8,591 nucleotides of DNA. Origin: an uncultured Eubacterium sp. (lineage in GTDB: Bacteria > Bacillota > Clostridia > Peptostreptococcales > Anaerovoracaceae). The notes under the pieces were generated by a model, which worked only from the letters and a program-made list of their open reading frames with translations, did no database searches and had not been told where the DNA came from. The stretch lies in contig UQNP01000072.1 in NCBI GenBank assembly GCA_900542385.1, forward strand, positions 1-8,591, written 5' to 3'. Below, piece by piece: positions 1-6,626 of the stretch (position 1 is its first letter; each line of letters starts with the position of its first letter). A program made the position numbers and the translations under genes.

Positions 1-66
1 AATGGCATTATAATTATATATGTATACGATTATGTCCGTATTAACCTATTGTAAATTATATGTAAA

Positions 67-122
67 ATCATAAAAGCCGTTTCAGGCTCCGCTCTTGCTC
101 TGCAAGGCTTTCTCAAAACGGC
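67..122 (-). terminator. Probable Rho-independent terminator after the radical SAM gene
   Basis: On the minus strand, GCCGTTTT (122-115) pairs with GAAACGGC (83-76), giving an 8-bp stem with one G-T pair. The stem is followed at once by the T-rich tract TTTTATGATTTT. The enclosed segment of about 31 bases holds a small inner hairpin, TTGC-AGA-GCAA. The stem begins about a dozen bases past the TGA stop of the upstream gene, which fits the end of the transcript. The loop is longer than in a textbook terminator and the T-tract is interrupted, so the call is probable rather than certain. The remaining bases 1-66 are AT-rich and hold no gene or convincing promoter that I can see. Confidence 0.6.
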
Positions 123-133
123 ATAATATCTTT

Positions 134-826
134 TCACCCGACTCCAAGGTCGGTATTGTTGATAAGTACTTCTATATTGCTGTATTTTTCAAGTTCAGGG
201 GCTATTTCATCCGCAAACCAGCGCACGAGATCCTCATCCCGCTTCAATTGACAGGAATTTTCCATGAATACATTCACGCTGAAATATTCAAAATTCCTAT
301 ACGCTGTATCTATGTCTTCAAGTATCATATCCTTCGTCTGACCTTCCACGCAGACGAGCAGACATGCTCCGTCAAAGTATTTGCCGATATCCTCCGCTGT
401 GACTTCACCCGGTATCCCTTTGTTCCATCTGCGGCGCATATCTTCGTCAAAAGTTTCAACTCCGATGCGAAACTTCACATTTATACCATCGAAATATTTT
501 CTTATTTCATCGAGTCTGTCCCTGTACAGCCAATGACTCTCGCACCACAGTGTTTTCACATTTTTCTGCACGAGTTTATCCCTTAAATAACTCATGCTCA
601 TATCGTCCATCTCGAATATCGAGCCTGAATTTATGACATCTACGACTCCGAATTTTCCCTCTATCCTGTCTATCACATCTTTATTTACCGAAAAAGGATC
701 ATCGCTCACATCCTTATAGTAATCGCAGAATGCGCATTTTTTCCACACGCATCCTCTTCCCTGGAGCAGCAGGAATTCCCTCTTCATATGATCTTCTATG
801 AGGGAGTATCTTTTCAGATCACTCAT
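134..826 (-). CDS. queL: Radical SAM protein, probable queuine lyase (QueL-like)
   Basis: A 230-residue cytosolic protein. Seen: Cys26, Cys31 and Cys34 in GCVWKKCAFCDYY form a CX4CX2C cluster motif, one residue longer than the usual CX3CX2C of radical SAM enzymes. NSGSIFEM (66-73) sits where the SAM-contacting glycine motif is expected, and GVETFDEDMRRRWNKGIP (122-139) resembles a core radical SAM strand. Known: QueL, described from gut Clostridia, is a small radical SAM lyase that turns queuine into preQ1 for tRNA queuosine formation. Inference: the short length, the KRE-LL-G-GC-W--C-FCDYY N-terminal pattern and the overlap with a queuosine-precursor transporter gene (8 bases) favour QueL over a generic radical SAM enzyme. 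The ATG at 826 follows GGCAGGAG with good spacing. The main alternative is another short radical SAM enzyme acting on a transported 7-deazaguanine. Confidence 0.68.
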   Translation of the reverse strand: MSDLKRYSLIEDHMKREFLLLQGRGCVWKKCAFCDYYKDVSDDPFSVNKDVIDRIEGKFGVVDVINSGSIFEMDDMSMSYLRDKLVQKNVKTLWCESHWLYRDRLDEIRKYFDGINVKFRIGVETFDEDMRRRWNKGIPGEVTAEDIGKYFDGACLLVCVEGQTKDMILEDIDTAYRNFEYFSVNVFMENSCQLKRDEDLVRWFADEIAPELEKYSNIEVLINNTDLGVG

Positions 827-1499
827 TTGAAACTCCTGCCTTTCTCTTTAAAAACGCCACTGCACCGTATGCAAGCGGAGTGGAAAAAATCGCCTCTATC
901 GCAAGCTTTGCTATGTATTGTACCACTATCATGCTCACTATATCTTCAGTTATCGCTGTCCCTATATAGGCTATCAGAACAAAAACTCCTGTATCAAAGA
1001 TATATCCGACTGCAGAACTTGTTATCGTTCTGACAAACAGATACTTTCCTTTAGTCATTTTTTTTACAGCACTCATTACCCATGCATTTGAAATCTGTCC
1101 CGCAACAAAAGCAATAAGCGAAGCAGCAAGTATCCTTGGCGTATATGTGAATATCACCGAATAAGCTTGTGTGACCTCTGACATATATTCCGGCGACGGC
1201 AGGAATACTCCTATATATGTACAGACAACAAGTATAAAATTACATACAAATGTAAGCAGTATTATCTTTCTTGCAGTTTTAAAGCCCCATATCTCCGTAA
1301 GTACATCCCCGAGCATATATGCTATGGGAAAAGTTATCGTACCTGCATCAAACCAGGCCTTGCCGCCAATTTCCACCATCTTTACCGCCATTATATTCGC
1401 AGTTATGTAACACGTTACTGTGAGCGCGGCAACGACAACAAGCCAGATAGAATTGTTATTCCGGTTTTTTGCAGGGTTTTCCGGTACCTGTTTTATCAT
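819..1499 (-). CDS. yhhQ: YhhQ/QPTR-family queuosine precursor transporter
   Basis: An integral membrane protein of 226 residues, the normal length for the Vut_1 (PF02592) family. That family imports 7-deazaguanine precursors such as preQ0/preQ1, or queuine in some species. About six hydrophobic segments are visible, at roughly 18-40, 50-68, 77-100, 120-140, 158-180 and 186-210. Family signatures are GDVLTEIWGFKTARK (64-78), AASLIAFVAGQ (125-135) and RTITSSAVGYIFDT (157-170). In the last one I recall most relatives having GQ before the xxDT, whereas here it is GY, and the second GQxxD reads GQISN. These changes may bear on substrate choice. The ATG at 1499 follows GGAGGA by about 7 bases. The gene starts 33 bases after the upstream membrane-protein gene, and its stop overlaps the radical SAM start, so transport and enzyme are likely made together. 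Confidence 0.88.
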   Translation of the reverse strand: MIKQVPENPAKNRNNNSIWLVVVAALTVTCYITANIMAVKMVEIGGKAWFDAGTITFPIAYMLGDVLTEIWGFKTARKIILLTFVCNFILVVCTYIGVFLPSPEYMSEVTQAYSVIFTYTPRILAASLIAFVAGQISNAWVMSAVKKMTKGKYLFVRTITSSAVGYIFDTGVFVLIAYIGTAITEDIVSMIVVQYIAKLAIEAIFSTPLAYGAVAFLKRKAGVSNE

Positions 1500-1532
1500 T
1501 ACTGTTCCTCCGTATCCTGTATATCAGATGCT

Positions 1533-2312
1533 CTATATCAGTTTTTCATCTTCATTTTCTCTTTCTTCATCCATTGTAGGTATGAATTCCGCAGCTATAC
1601 CGTGTCCTCTGTTCTTTACGTAGAAAAATCCTATGACAGAAAATATTGCAGCTCCGACAAAGTTTACGAACAGATCATGCATAGTATCGTAAAGACCTAT
1701 ATCAAGATACTTATCCCATTTCATATCGTTTACAGACACTGATTCCACATCCACATGCACCGGAGTGTTCTCTCCTGACGGATCAAGGGCCACCGAATTG
1801 AAGGCGCTAACCCATGTATCCTTCTGCATATCCTTGCCGAAATATGTATCCATAATACATTCAAAAAACTCCCACAGAACTCCTATTGTCATGGAAAAAG
1901 AAAATGCCGCTAAAGCTACGGAAAGTGGAGTCAATTGAAACTTTACTTTCTCCGAGCGATTGAGGATATCTATCATCGCAACTCCCACGGCAGCGGCAAG
2001 AAATCCGTTGATAGTATGGAGCATATCGTCCCATTCCGGGAACATCACGTAAAATCCATGTATCTCTCCAAGGATCTCTGCCGCAAATATAAACAGTACT
2101 ATCATAACTTCCAGCGCTGTCGGAAGCTTGATCCTGAGTCTGTGTTCAAGCATATCAGGCAGCATGAGAAGTATGAGCGTAAGTGCGCATATCATGATGT
2201 TGTTGAGATCTCTGTCGATTATCTCACTTATCATGACTGCAACTACCAGCGCCCTTATTATCACATATACTGTTATCTTTATTTTATTATTGTTGTTGTA
2301 TCTCTTCTTCAT
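1533..2312 (-). CDS. Six-helix membrane protein, DUF2238/YjdF-like, function unknown
   Basis: 259 residues with hydrophobic segments near 12-30, 36-52, 67-90, 100-116, 131-149 and 213-231, and a charged, acidic cytosolic-type tail (DEERENEDEKLI). Polar residues sit at or near the membrane segments: WDDMLHTING (94-103), LWEFFE (146-151) and YDTMHDLFVNFVG (208-220). This spacing of Asp/His, Trp-Glu and Asp-x-x-His-Asp resembles the DUF2238 (YjdF-type) membrane family, whose biochemical role I do not know. A hydrophilic stretch of about 60 residues (152-212) lies between the fifth and sixth helices. The ATG at 2312 is inside the end of the TetR gene (26-base overlap), and the only ribosome site, AAGG, is three bases from it. 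Translation therefore probably depends on the upstream gene. The next Met, residue 27, lies inside a helix and is a poor start. Confidence 0.72.
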   Translation of the reverse strand: MKKRYNNNNKIKITVYVIIRALVVAVMISEIIDRDLNNIMICALTLILLMLPDMLEHRLRIKLPTALEVMIVLFIFAAEILGEIHGFYVMFPEWDDMLHTINGFLAAAVGVAMIDILNRSEKVKFQLTPLSVALAAFSFSMTIGVLWEFFECIMDTYFGKDMQKDTWVSAFNSVALDPSGENTPVHVDVESVSVNDMKWDKYLDIGLYDTMHDLFVNFVGAAIFSVIGFFYVKNRGHGIAAEFIPTMDEERENEDEKLI

Positions 2313-2922
2313 CTACCTTATCTCGCATGTAAGGCTCTATAAAAGCTTTCATGCGTCCCCATATATATTCTGTGTGCCCCGCTGCCTCATCGCTTCCTGA
2401 TCCGCTTCTTTCTCCTAAACAAAATGCATCTATCCACGAATTACGCATGACGGTAATGAGATTCATTCCTGTAAATTTTTTGTACATGCTGTCAATTTCT
2501 CCGATAACTCCTGCTTCCGCAAGATTGTTCAGGATCTTTACCGCAGCATCCGTTTCTTTTTCCACCGTTTCCAAATAAGCTTTTTTCAGCTCTCTGTCAT
2601 TTGCAAAAAGTGTCGGCATTTCCAGATAAAAAAAACTGTACCTTGCATAATGCTCCGCATATTTTTCGCAGTAATCTCTGAGCTTTTCCTCTGAATCCGT
2701 TTCGTCGGCCGCATCTGCAAGCGATAATATCTCTGCACATATGCGTTCTTCCCATACCTTCCTTATTATTTCCTCTTTATTTGAATAGTAATAATAGAGG
2801 TTGCCCGGACTTATACCCATATCTTTGGATATCTGCACCGTGCTCACATTGGAAGCCTGCCTGACATTGAACATTTCAATCGATTTGTCAAGTATCCTGC
2901 CTTTTGTCTTATTGTTTTTCAT
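2287..2922 (-). CDS. TetR/AcrR-family transcriptional regulator
   Basis: 211 residues, typical for a TetR repressor. The N-terminal DNA-binding domain spans about residues 5-55: RILDKSIEMFNVRQ, then STVQISKDMGISPGNLYYYYSNKEEI, which is the classic helix-turn-helix with recognition helix and the Tyr-rich turn. The C-terminal part (60-200) is predicted helical and should carry the dimer interface and ligand pocket. It resembles the repressor class with a GISPGNLYYHF signature, His being replaced by Tyr here. The ATG at 2922 follows GGGGAAGGA by about 9 bases. Another ATG starting inside that ribosome site is out of frame. The gene overlaps the membrane-protein gene downstream by 26 bases, so that protein is the likeliest target, with autoregulation also likely. 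The inducer is unknown. Confidence 0.93.
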   Translation of the reverse strand: MKNNKTKGRILDKSIEMFNVRQASNVSTVQISKDMGISPGNLYYYYSNKEEIIRKVWEERICAEILSLADAADETDSEEKLRDYCEKYAEHYARYSFFYLEMPTLFANDRELKKAYLETVEKETDAAVKILNNLAEAGVIGEIDSMYKKFTGMNLITVMRNSWIDAFCLGERSGSGSDEAAGHTEYIWGRMKAFIEPYMRDKVDEEEIQQQ

Positions 2923-3027
2923 AATCGCTCATCCTTCCCCTCTTCTTCACATCCCCGCTCCGGTCATATGCCAAAGCTTTAAGTCCACCTTTGAAATTCA
3001 TGCTCATATCATTTTAACTTTTTTATT
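2923..3027 (-). promoter_or_regulatory. 105-base gap upstream of tetR; candidate promoter and weak operator
   Basis: This is the longest non-coding stretch inside the gene array and lies between the BMP gene stop and the TetR start. On the minus strand it holds TAAAAT (3016-3011), a 5/6 match to a -10 box, but the only hexamer at proper distance, CAGGCA, is a poor -35. Downstream of it, CAAAG (2993-2989) and CTTTG (2976-2972) form an inverted repeat with a 12-base spacer, which could be a TetR-type operator although the arms are short. There is no hairpin with a T-tract after the BMP gene, so read-through from the right-hand block is possible. A promoter for the TetR block is inferred from spacing and gene type more than from strong sequence. 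Confidence 0.3.
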
Positions 3028-4116
3028 TTATTCTGCCTGTATCGTAAGGAAATCTCCTGCAAGCTCTGTAACAGCTTTTACGCTTGTATCTTTTTTCAGT
3101 TCGATCTCTCCCGACTTCAGCTTATTGAATACTTTATTATAGTTTTCTTCAGTAAATGTCTCTAACTTGGAATTCTCCATCTCCAGCGCTACACCGTTGT
3201 TCTTAGCCGCATAATTGAATGCCATCGAGCCTGTAAATTTATCATCTGCATAATTCCCAACGATATCTGAGATCGCTGTTTCAAGACTTTTTTCTGCGGA
3301 AGTTATGACGGTTTCCGAAAGCGCGCTCTGATCTATATCTGATCCGATAACCAGGCCGCTCTTCTCTTCTGCTGCCGATATCACTGAATTGTTCATCGCT
3401 CCTCCGCATGCAAATATCACTTTCGTCTTTTCGTCATACCACTTTTCGGCCAGAGCTTTTACTTCATCCGATTCATCAAAGGTACCGGTGTAATGATATC
3501 TCACCGTCACTTTTTCTTCATTCTCAGCAGCCGCAGCTGCAGCGCCCTGAACAAATCCGTATCCGTATCTCTTCACGGACGGAAGCTCCTGACCTCCCAT
3601 GAATCCAAGGTTTTTATATCCTTCTTTTACAGCCGCATAACCTGCAAGATATCCGGCCTCTTCTTCAGCAAATATTATACTAACCGTATTTGCTGAAGTG
3701 GCATAGTTATCGTTCCCGTCATGAGGCACTCCGTCTATTATGAGAAAATATACATCCGGGTATGCGCTCTGTGCTGCATAGGCTGTAGTCTCAAAATTTG
3801 CGCCTGGAAGGATTATCATCTTTGCACCTTCATCAACTGCCTTTTGAATAGATGTCAGATATGTCTCCTGCGAAGGATTTTTAGTAGTGTAGTATTTGCA
3901 GGTCAGGCTGTTTTCCTCACAGACCGATTGCAGGCTTTTCCACGTGTCTTCTGAAAATGAACCTTCCTTGAGCTTATCTCCGTCAACGATCATGGCGATT
4001 TCACCTTTATCACCGTTGGATGTTCCTGCATCATCTCCTCCGCCGCATGCCGAAAGTGAAAAAACTGCGGCAGCCAGCATTACAGCAGCAGTGAATACGG
4101 CAATTATCCGTTTCAT
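3028..4116 (-). CDS. BMP-family nucleoside-binding lipoprotein (ABC transporter substrate-binding)
   Basis: 362 residues. The signal peptide MKRIIAVFTAAVMLAAAVFS ends in the lipobox LSAC, giving a lipidated Cys24, followed by a GGGDDAGTSNG linker. The mature part matches the BMP/PnrA fold (PF02608), whose characterised members bind purine or pyrimidine nucleosides for ABC import. Visible family landmarks are GSFSEDTW (52-59), YPDVYFLIIDG (119-129), LGFMGG (170-175), RYGYGFVQGA (183-192), ACGG (236-239), GSDID (258-262) and Lys276 in SAEKS. By position, Asp128, Phe188, Asp260 and Lys276 match PnrA ligand contacts, while the usual Asn after SF is Ser55. The gene lies 10 bases after pdp, and the pdp stop sits in its ribosome site (TAGAGGTGATTTTATG), so it belongs to the nucleoside-salvage operon. 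No ATPase or permease gene follows, which is unusual for this family. Confidence 0.9.
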   Translation of the reverse strand: MKRIIAVFTAAVMLAAAVFSLSACGGGDDAGTSNGDKGEIAMIVDGDKLKEGSFSEDTWKSLQSVCEENSLTCKYYTTKNPSQETYLTSIQKAVDEGAKMIILPGANFETTAYAAQSAYPDVYFLIIDGVPHDGNDNYATSANTVSIIFAEEEAGYLAGYAAVKEGYKNLGFMGGQELPSVKRYGYGFVQGAAAAAAENEEKVTVRYHYTGTFDESDEVKALAEKWYDEKTKVIFACGGAMNNSVISAAEEKSGLVIGSDIDQSALSETVITSAEKSLETAISDIVGNYADDKFTGSMAFNYAAKNNGVALEMENSKLETFTEENYNKVFNKLKSGEIELKKDTSVKAVTELAGDFLTIQAE

Positions 4117-4126
4117 AAAATCACCT

Positions 4127-5431
4127 CTATTCGATTATTTTTTTTATCAGCTTTGGAGTTTTCAAATTATCCCTGCTTATTTTAACAGCATTTTTCATTT
4201 CTTCCAATGCCTTTTCTGCTTTCTTTACATCATTACCATGTACTGAACATATAATCTCTCCCTTTTTTACTTCATCCCCTGCTTTCTTCTCAAAATATAT
4301 ACCTGCTGAAAGATCTATATCATCTTCTTTTTTTTCACGTCCCGCGCCTGTATGCTGGGATGCGATACCTGTCTTCATAGCATCTATCTCTGAAATAAAT
4401 CCATCCTCATCCGCCTTGAGTTCAAGATGACATCTGCTCTGCGGAAGCAGTGAATAATCCTCTGTTATCCTCTGGTCTCCGCCTTGTCCTGATACGAGAT
4501 CTCTGAACTTTTCAAGCGCTCTTCCGTCCATCAGAGCTTCCCTTGCTCTTTCGACGCCCTCTGCGATGCTGCCGGCGCATTTTCCAAGATATATCATTAT
4601 CCCGCTCAAGTTTACAGAAAGATCTGTTATGTCTTCAGGTCCTCTTCCTTTAAGCACTTCTATCGCTTCTATAACTTCCAGCGCATTTCCCACCGCATGT
4701 CCGAGAGGCTGCTGCATATCCGTGATGACAGCTACTGTCCTTTTACCGGATCGGTTTCCGATATCCACCATTAAAGACGCCAGCTTTTCTGCTTCGTCTA
4801 CAGTCTTCATAAATGCACCGTTTCCGCATTTCACATCGAGTACTATTGCATCTGTGCCTGCCGCCAGCTTTTTGCTCATAACGCTTGAGGTTATCAGACT
4901 GAGGTTACCTACCGTCGCCGTAACATCTCTCAAAGCATATATCTTTTTATCAGCCGGAGCTATCTGCCCTGTCTGTCCTATCAGAGCTATGCCGCACTCG
5001 TTTACCTGCCTTATGAAATCAGCTTCTTTGACCGATGTCATAAATCCTGGTATAGATTCAAGCTTGTCTATGGTGCCGCCTGTGAATCCCAGACCTCTGC
5101 CGCTCATCTTTGCTACGGGAACTCCGCACGCAGCCGCCACCGGCCCTGCGATAAGCGTGGTTTTGTCACCTACACCTCCGGTGCTGTGCTTATCGACTTT
5201 TATACCTTCTATCTCTGAAAGATCCACTTCATCACCGGACTCTTTCATTGCCTTTGTCAAAGATACAGTCTCTCTTTTGTCCATCCCTTTGAAATAGACA
5301 GCCATCAAAAATGCAGCCATCTGATAATCCGGGATCTCATCCTTTGTATATCCCATGACCATGTACCTTATTTCATCATCGCTCAGGGAATATCCATCTC
5401 TTTTTTTAGTTATGACATCAACTGTATTCAT
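4127..5431 (-). CDS. pdp: Pyrimidine-nucleoside phosphorylase (class II)
   Basis: 434 residues, essentially the length of Bacillus Pdp (about 433). It cleaves uridine, thymidine or deoxyuridine with phosphate to give base and (deoxy)ribose-1-phosphate in the cytosol. The family signature is seen in KHSTGGVGDKTTLIAGP (81-97, phosphate site) and SGRGLGFTGGTIDKLESIPG (110-129). Substrate-base residues equivalent to E. coli DeoA Arg171, Ser186 and Lys190 are present as Arg168 (YALRDVTAT), Ser183 and Lys187 (SSVMSKKLA). The C-terminal lobe ends with the usual GAGREKKEDDIDLSAGI segment and PKLI. The odd point is Phe116, where E. coli DeoA has catalytic His85. The ATG at 5431 follows GGGAGAT by about 7 bases, 15 bases after deoB. 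The product feeds DeoB directly. Pdp is preferred over DeoA because of closer similarity to Gram-positive Pdp, for example GIKVDKHSTGG and LDVKCGNGAFMKT. Confidence 0.94.
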   Translation of the reverse strand: MNTVDVITKKRDGYSLSDDEIRYMVMGYTKDEIPDYQMAAFLMAVYFKGMDKRETVSLTKAMKESGDEVDLSEIEGIKVDKHSTGGVGDKTTLIAGPVAAACGVPVAKMSGRGLGFTGGTIDKLESIPGFMTSVKEADFIRQVNECGIALIGQTGQIAPADKKIYALRDVTATVGNLSLITSSVMSKKLAAGTDAIVLDVKCGNGAFMKTVDEAEKLASLMVDIGNRSGKRTVAVITDMQQPLGHAVGNALEVIEAIEVLKGRGPEDITDLSVNLSGIMIYLGKCAGSIAEGVERAREALMDGRALEKFRDLVSGQGGDQRITEDYSLLPQSRCHLELKADEDGFISEIDAMKTGIASQHTGAGREKKEDDIDLSAGIYFEKKAGDEVKKGEIICSVHGNDVKKAEKALEEMKNAVKISRDNLKTPKLIKKIIE

Positions 5432-5446
5432 AATATATCTCCCGCT

Positions 5447-6622
5447 CTACAAAATAAGCTTTTTAAAACTTTGACCTGTAGGAGTTCTCTGTTTCCCGTC
5501 AGTAAGTATATCCGCTACAGTGGCCCCTATGTCTGCAAAAGTATTTCTTGTCCCCAGATCCGTTCCCGGCTTTACTTTACTTCCGGTGACAAGACCGAAG
5601 ATATACTCTCTTGTATGGTCCCAGCCGCTGTGCACAGGGTCATTGCCGTGGTCTGAACACATTATAAGTATATCCTCATCTCTCATAGACCCGATTATTT
5701 CCGGAAGTCTCCTGTCAAAAGCTTCTATTGCTTTTCCGTAGCCTTCCGGATCTCTTCTGTGTCCGAACTTTGAATCAAAATCCACGAGATTTGTGAAAAT
5801 CAGTCCGTCGAAGTCCATGGACATAGCCTCTATCGTCTTGGTTATCCCATCATCGTTGTTTTCCGTATGGACAGCTTCACTGACTCCTCTGCCGTTGAAA
5901 ATGTCCCGTATCTTTCCTACTGCGTAGACTTTTTTGCCGGATCTGCTGATGATATCCAGCATAGTATCTTCAGGCGGTGATACCGAATAGTCTTTTCTGT
6001 CTGAAGTCCTTATCCTTTCTCCGTCTTTAAGTATATAAGGTCTTGCGATGACTCTTCCGCAGGCATACTCTCCATGAAGCATCTCGCGTGCTTTTTCACA
6101 TATTGAATACAGCTCTTCAAGAGGTATGACATCCGTATTTGCCGCCACCTGAAAAACACTGTCGTCAGAAGTATATATTATCACTTTTCCCGACTTTTCG
6201 TGTTCTTCTCCCAGCTCTTTTATTATCTCCGTCCCTGAAGCCCTGCAGTTTCCTATATATCCTCTGCCTATAGCCTTAGAAAACTCATCCATAAATTCTT
6301 TCGGAAACCCTTCAGGATAGGTTTTGAAAGGGGTCTCCGTACACAAGCCTGCTATTTCCCAATGACCTGTGATCGTATCCTTTCCCTTGGAGCTTTCAGC
6401 AAATCTTCCGAAGGCCCCTGATGGACTCTGTACCGAAAGTCTTCCTCCCGCAGTCCCCTTTATATTTCCCAAACCCAGCTTTCTCAGGTTTGGTATGTCC
6501 AGACTGTATCTGTCTTCTATATGACCTAAAGTGTCTGCGCCGGCATCTCCGTAAATGTCAGCGTCCGGCAGTGCGCCTACACCTAAACTGTCTAAAACTA
6601 TTATCGTGACTCTTTTGACCAT
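5447..6622 (-). CDS. deoB: Phosphopentomutase
   Basis: 391 residues, as expected (the Bacillus enzyme is about 394). It interconverts ribose-1-phosphate or deoxyribose-1-phosphate with the 5-phosphate, linking nucleoside breakdown to the pentose phosphate and deoxyribose aldolase routes. It belongs to the alkaline-phosphatase superfamily with two Mn ions. All metal and catalytic landmarks are visible: Asp11 in VLDSLGVGALPDA, the phosphorylated Thr83 in GKDTITGHWE, Asp283 and His288 in DFDSKFGHRRDP, Asp324-His325 in CSDHGNDP, and His336 in DHTREY. The insert (cap) domain lies at roughly 100-220. The ATG at 6622 follows AGAGGTGATAAA. The TGA stop of the phosphoesterase is inside this ribosome site and only 4 bases separate the genes, so translation is probably coupled. 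The gene is followed 15 bases later by pdp, which supplies its substrate. Confidence 0.97.
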   Translation of the reverse strand: MVKRVTIIVLDSLGVGALPDADIYGDAGADTLGHIEDRYSLDIPNLRKLGLGNIKGTAGGRLSVQSPSGAFGRFAESSKGKDTITGHWEIAGLCTETPFKTYPEGFPKEFMDEFSKAIGRGYIGNCRASGTEIIKELGEEHEKSGKVIIYTSDDSVFQVAANTDVIPLEELYSICEKAREMLHGEYACGRVIARPYILKDGERIRTSDRKDYSVSPPEDTMLDIISRSGKKVYAVGKIRDIFNGRGVSEAVHTENNDDGITKTIEAMSMDFDGLIFTNLVDFDSKFGHRRDPEGYGKAIEAFDRRLPEIIGSMRDEDILIMCSDHGNDPVHSGWDHTREYIFGLVTGSKVKPGTDLGTRNTFADIGATVADILTDGKQRTPTGQSFKKLIL

Positions 6623-6626
6623 TTTA

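Noticed and set aside
1..66. Possible promoter in the AT-rich left edge (TATAAT-like on both strands)
   Set aside because: TATAAT occurs on the minus strand at 12-7 but no acceptable -35 box lies 16-18 bases away, and the region is AT-rich enough to produce such matches by chance.
95..586. Plus-strand open frame (163 codons) opposite the radical SAM gene
   Set aside because: It starts inside the terminator hairpin and lies wholly antisense to a gene with a cysteine motif and strong ribosome site. No recognisable family.
1500..1532. Riboswitch (preQ1 type) or separate promoter before the queuosine transporter
   Set aside because: The gap is only 33 bases and contains little beyond the ribosome site. 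There is no room for a preQ1 aptamer unless it lies in the preceding coding region, and I saw no C-rich/A-rich aptamer pattern.
2957..2969. CATATG-centred palindrome in the tetR upstream gap
   Set aside because: Only the central six bases pair perfectly. The flanks mismatch on the next base, so it is no more than a chance hexamer palindrome.
3896..4246. Plus-strand open frame across the BMP signal peptide and pdp end
   Set aside because: It spans a junction of two real minus-strand genes and its sequence is a Ser/Pro-rich mirror of them. Judged a shadow.
4566..5297. Long plus-strand open frame (243 codons) opposite pdp
   Set aside because: It is antisense to a clearly recognised phosphorylase, has low-complexity Ser/Pro/Leu-rich sequence typical of reversed coding DNA, and has no domain or ribosome site.
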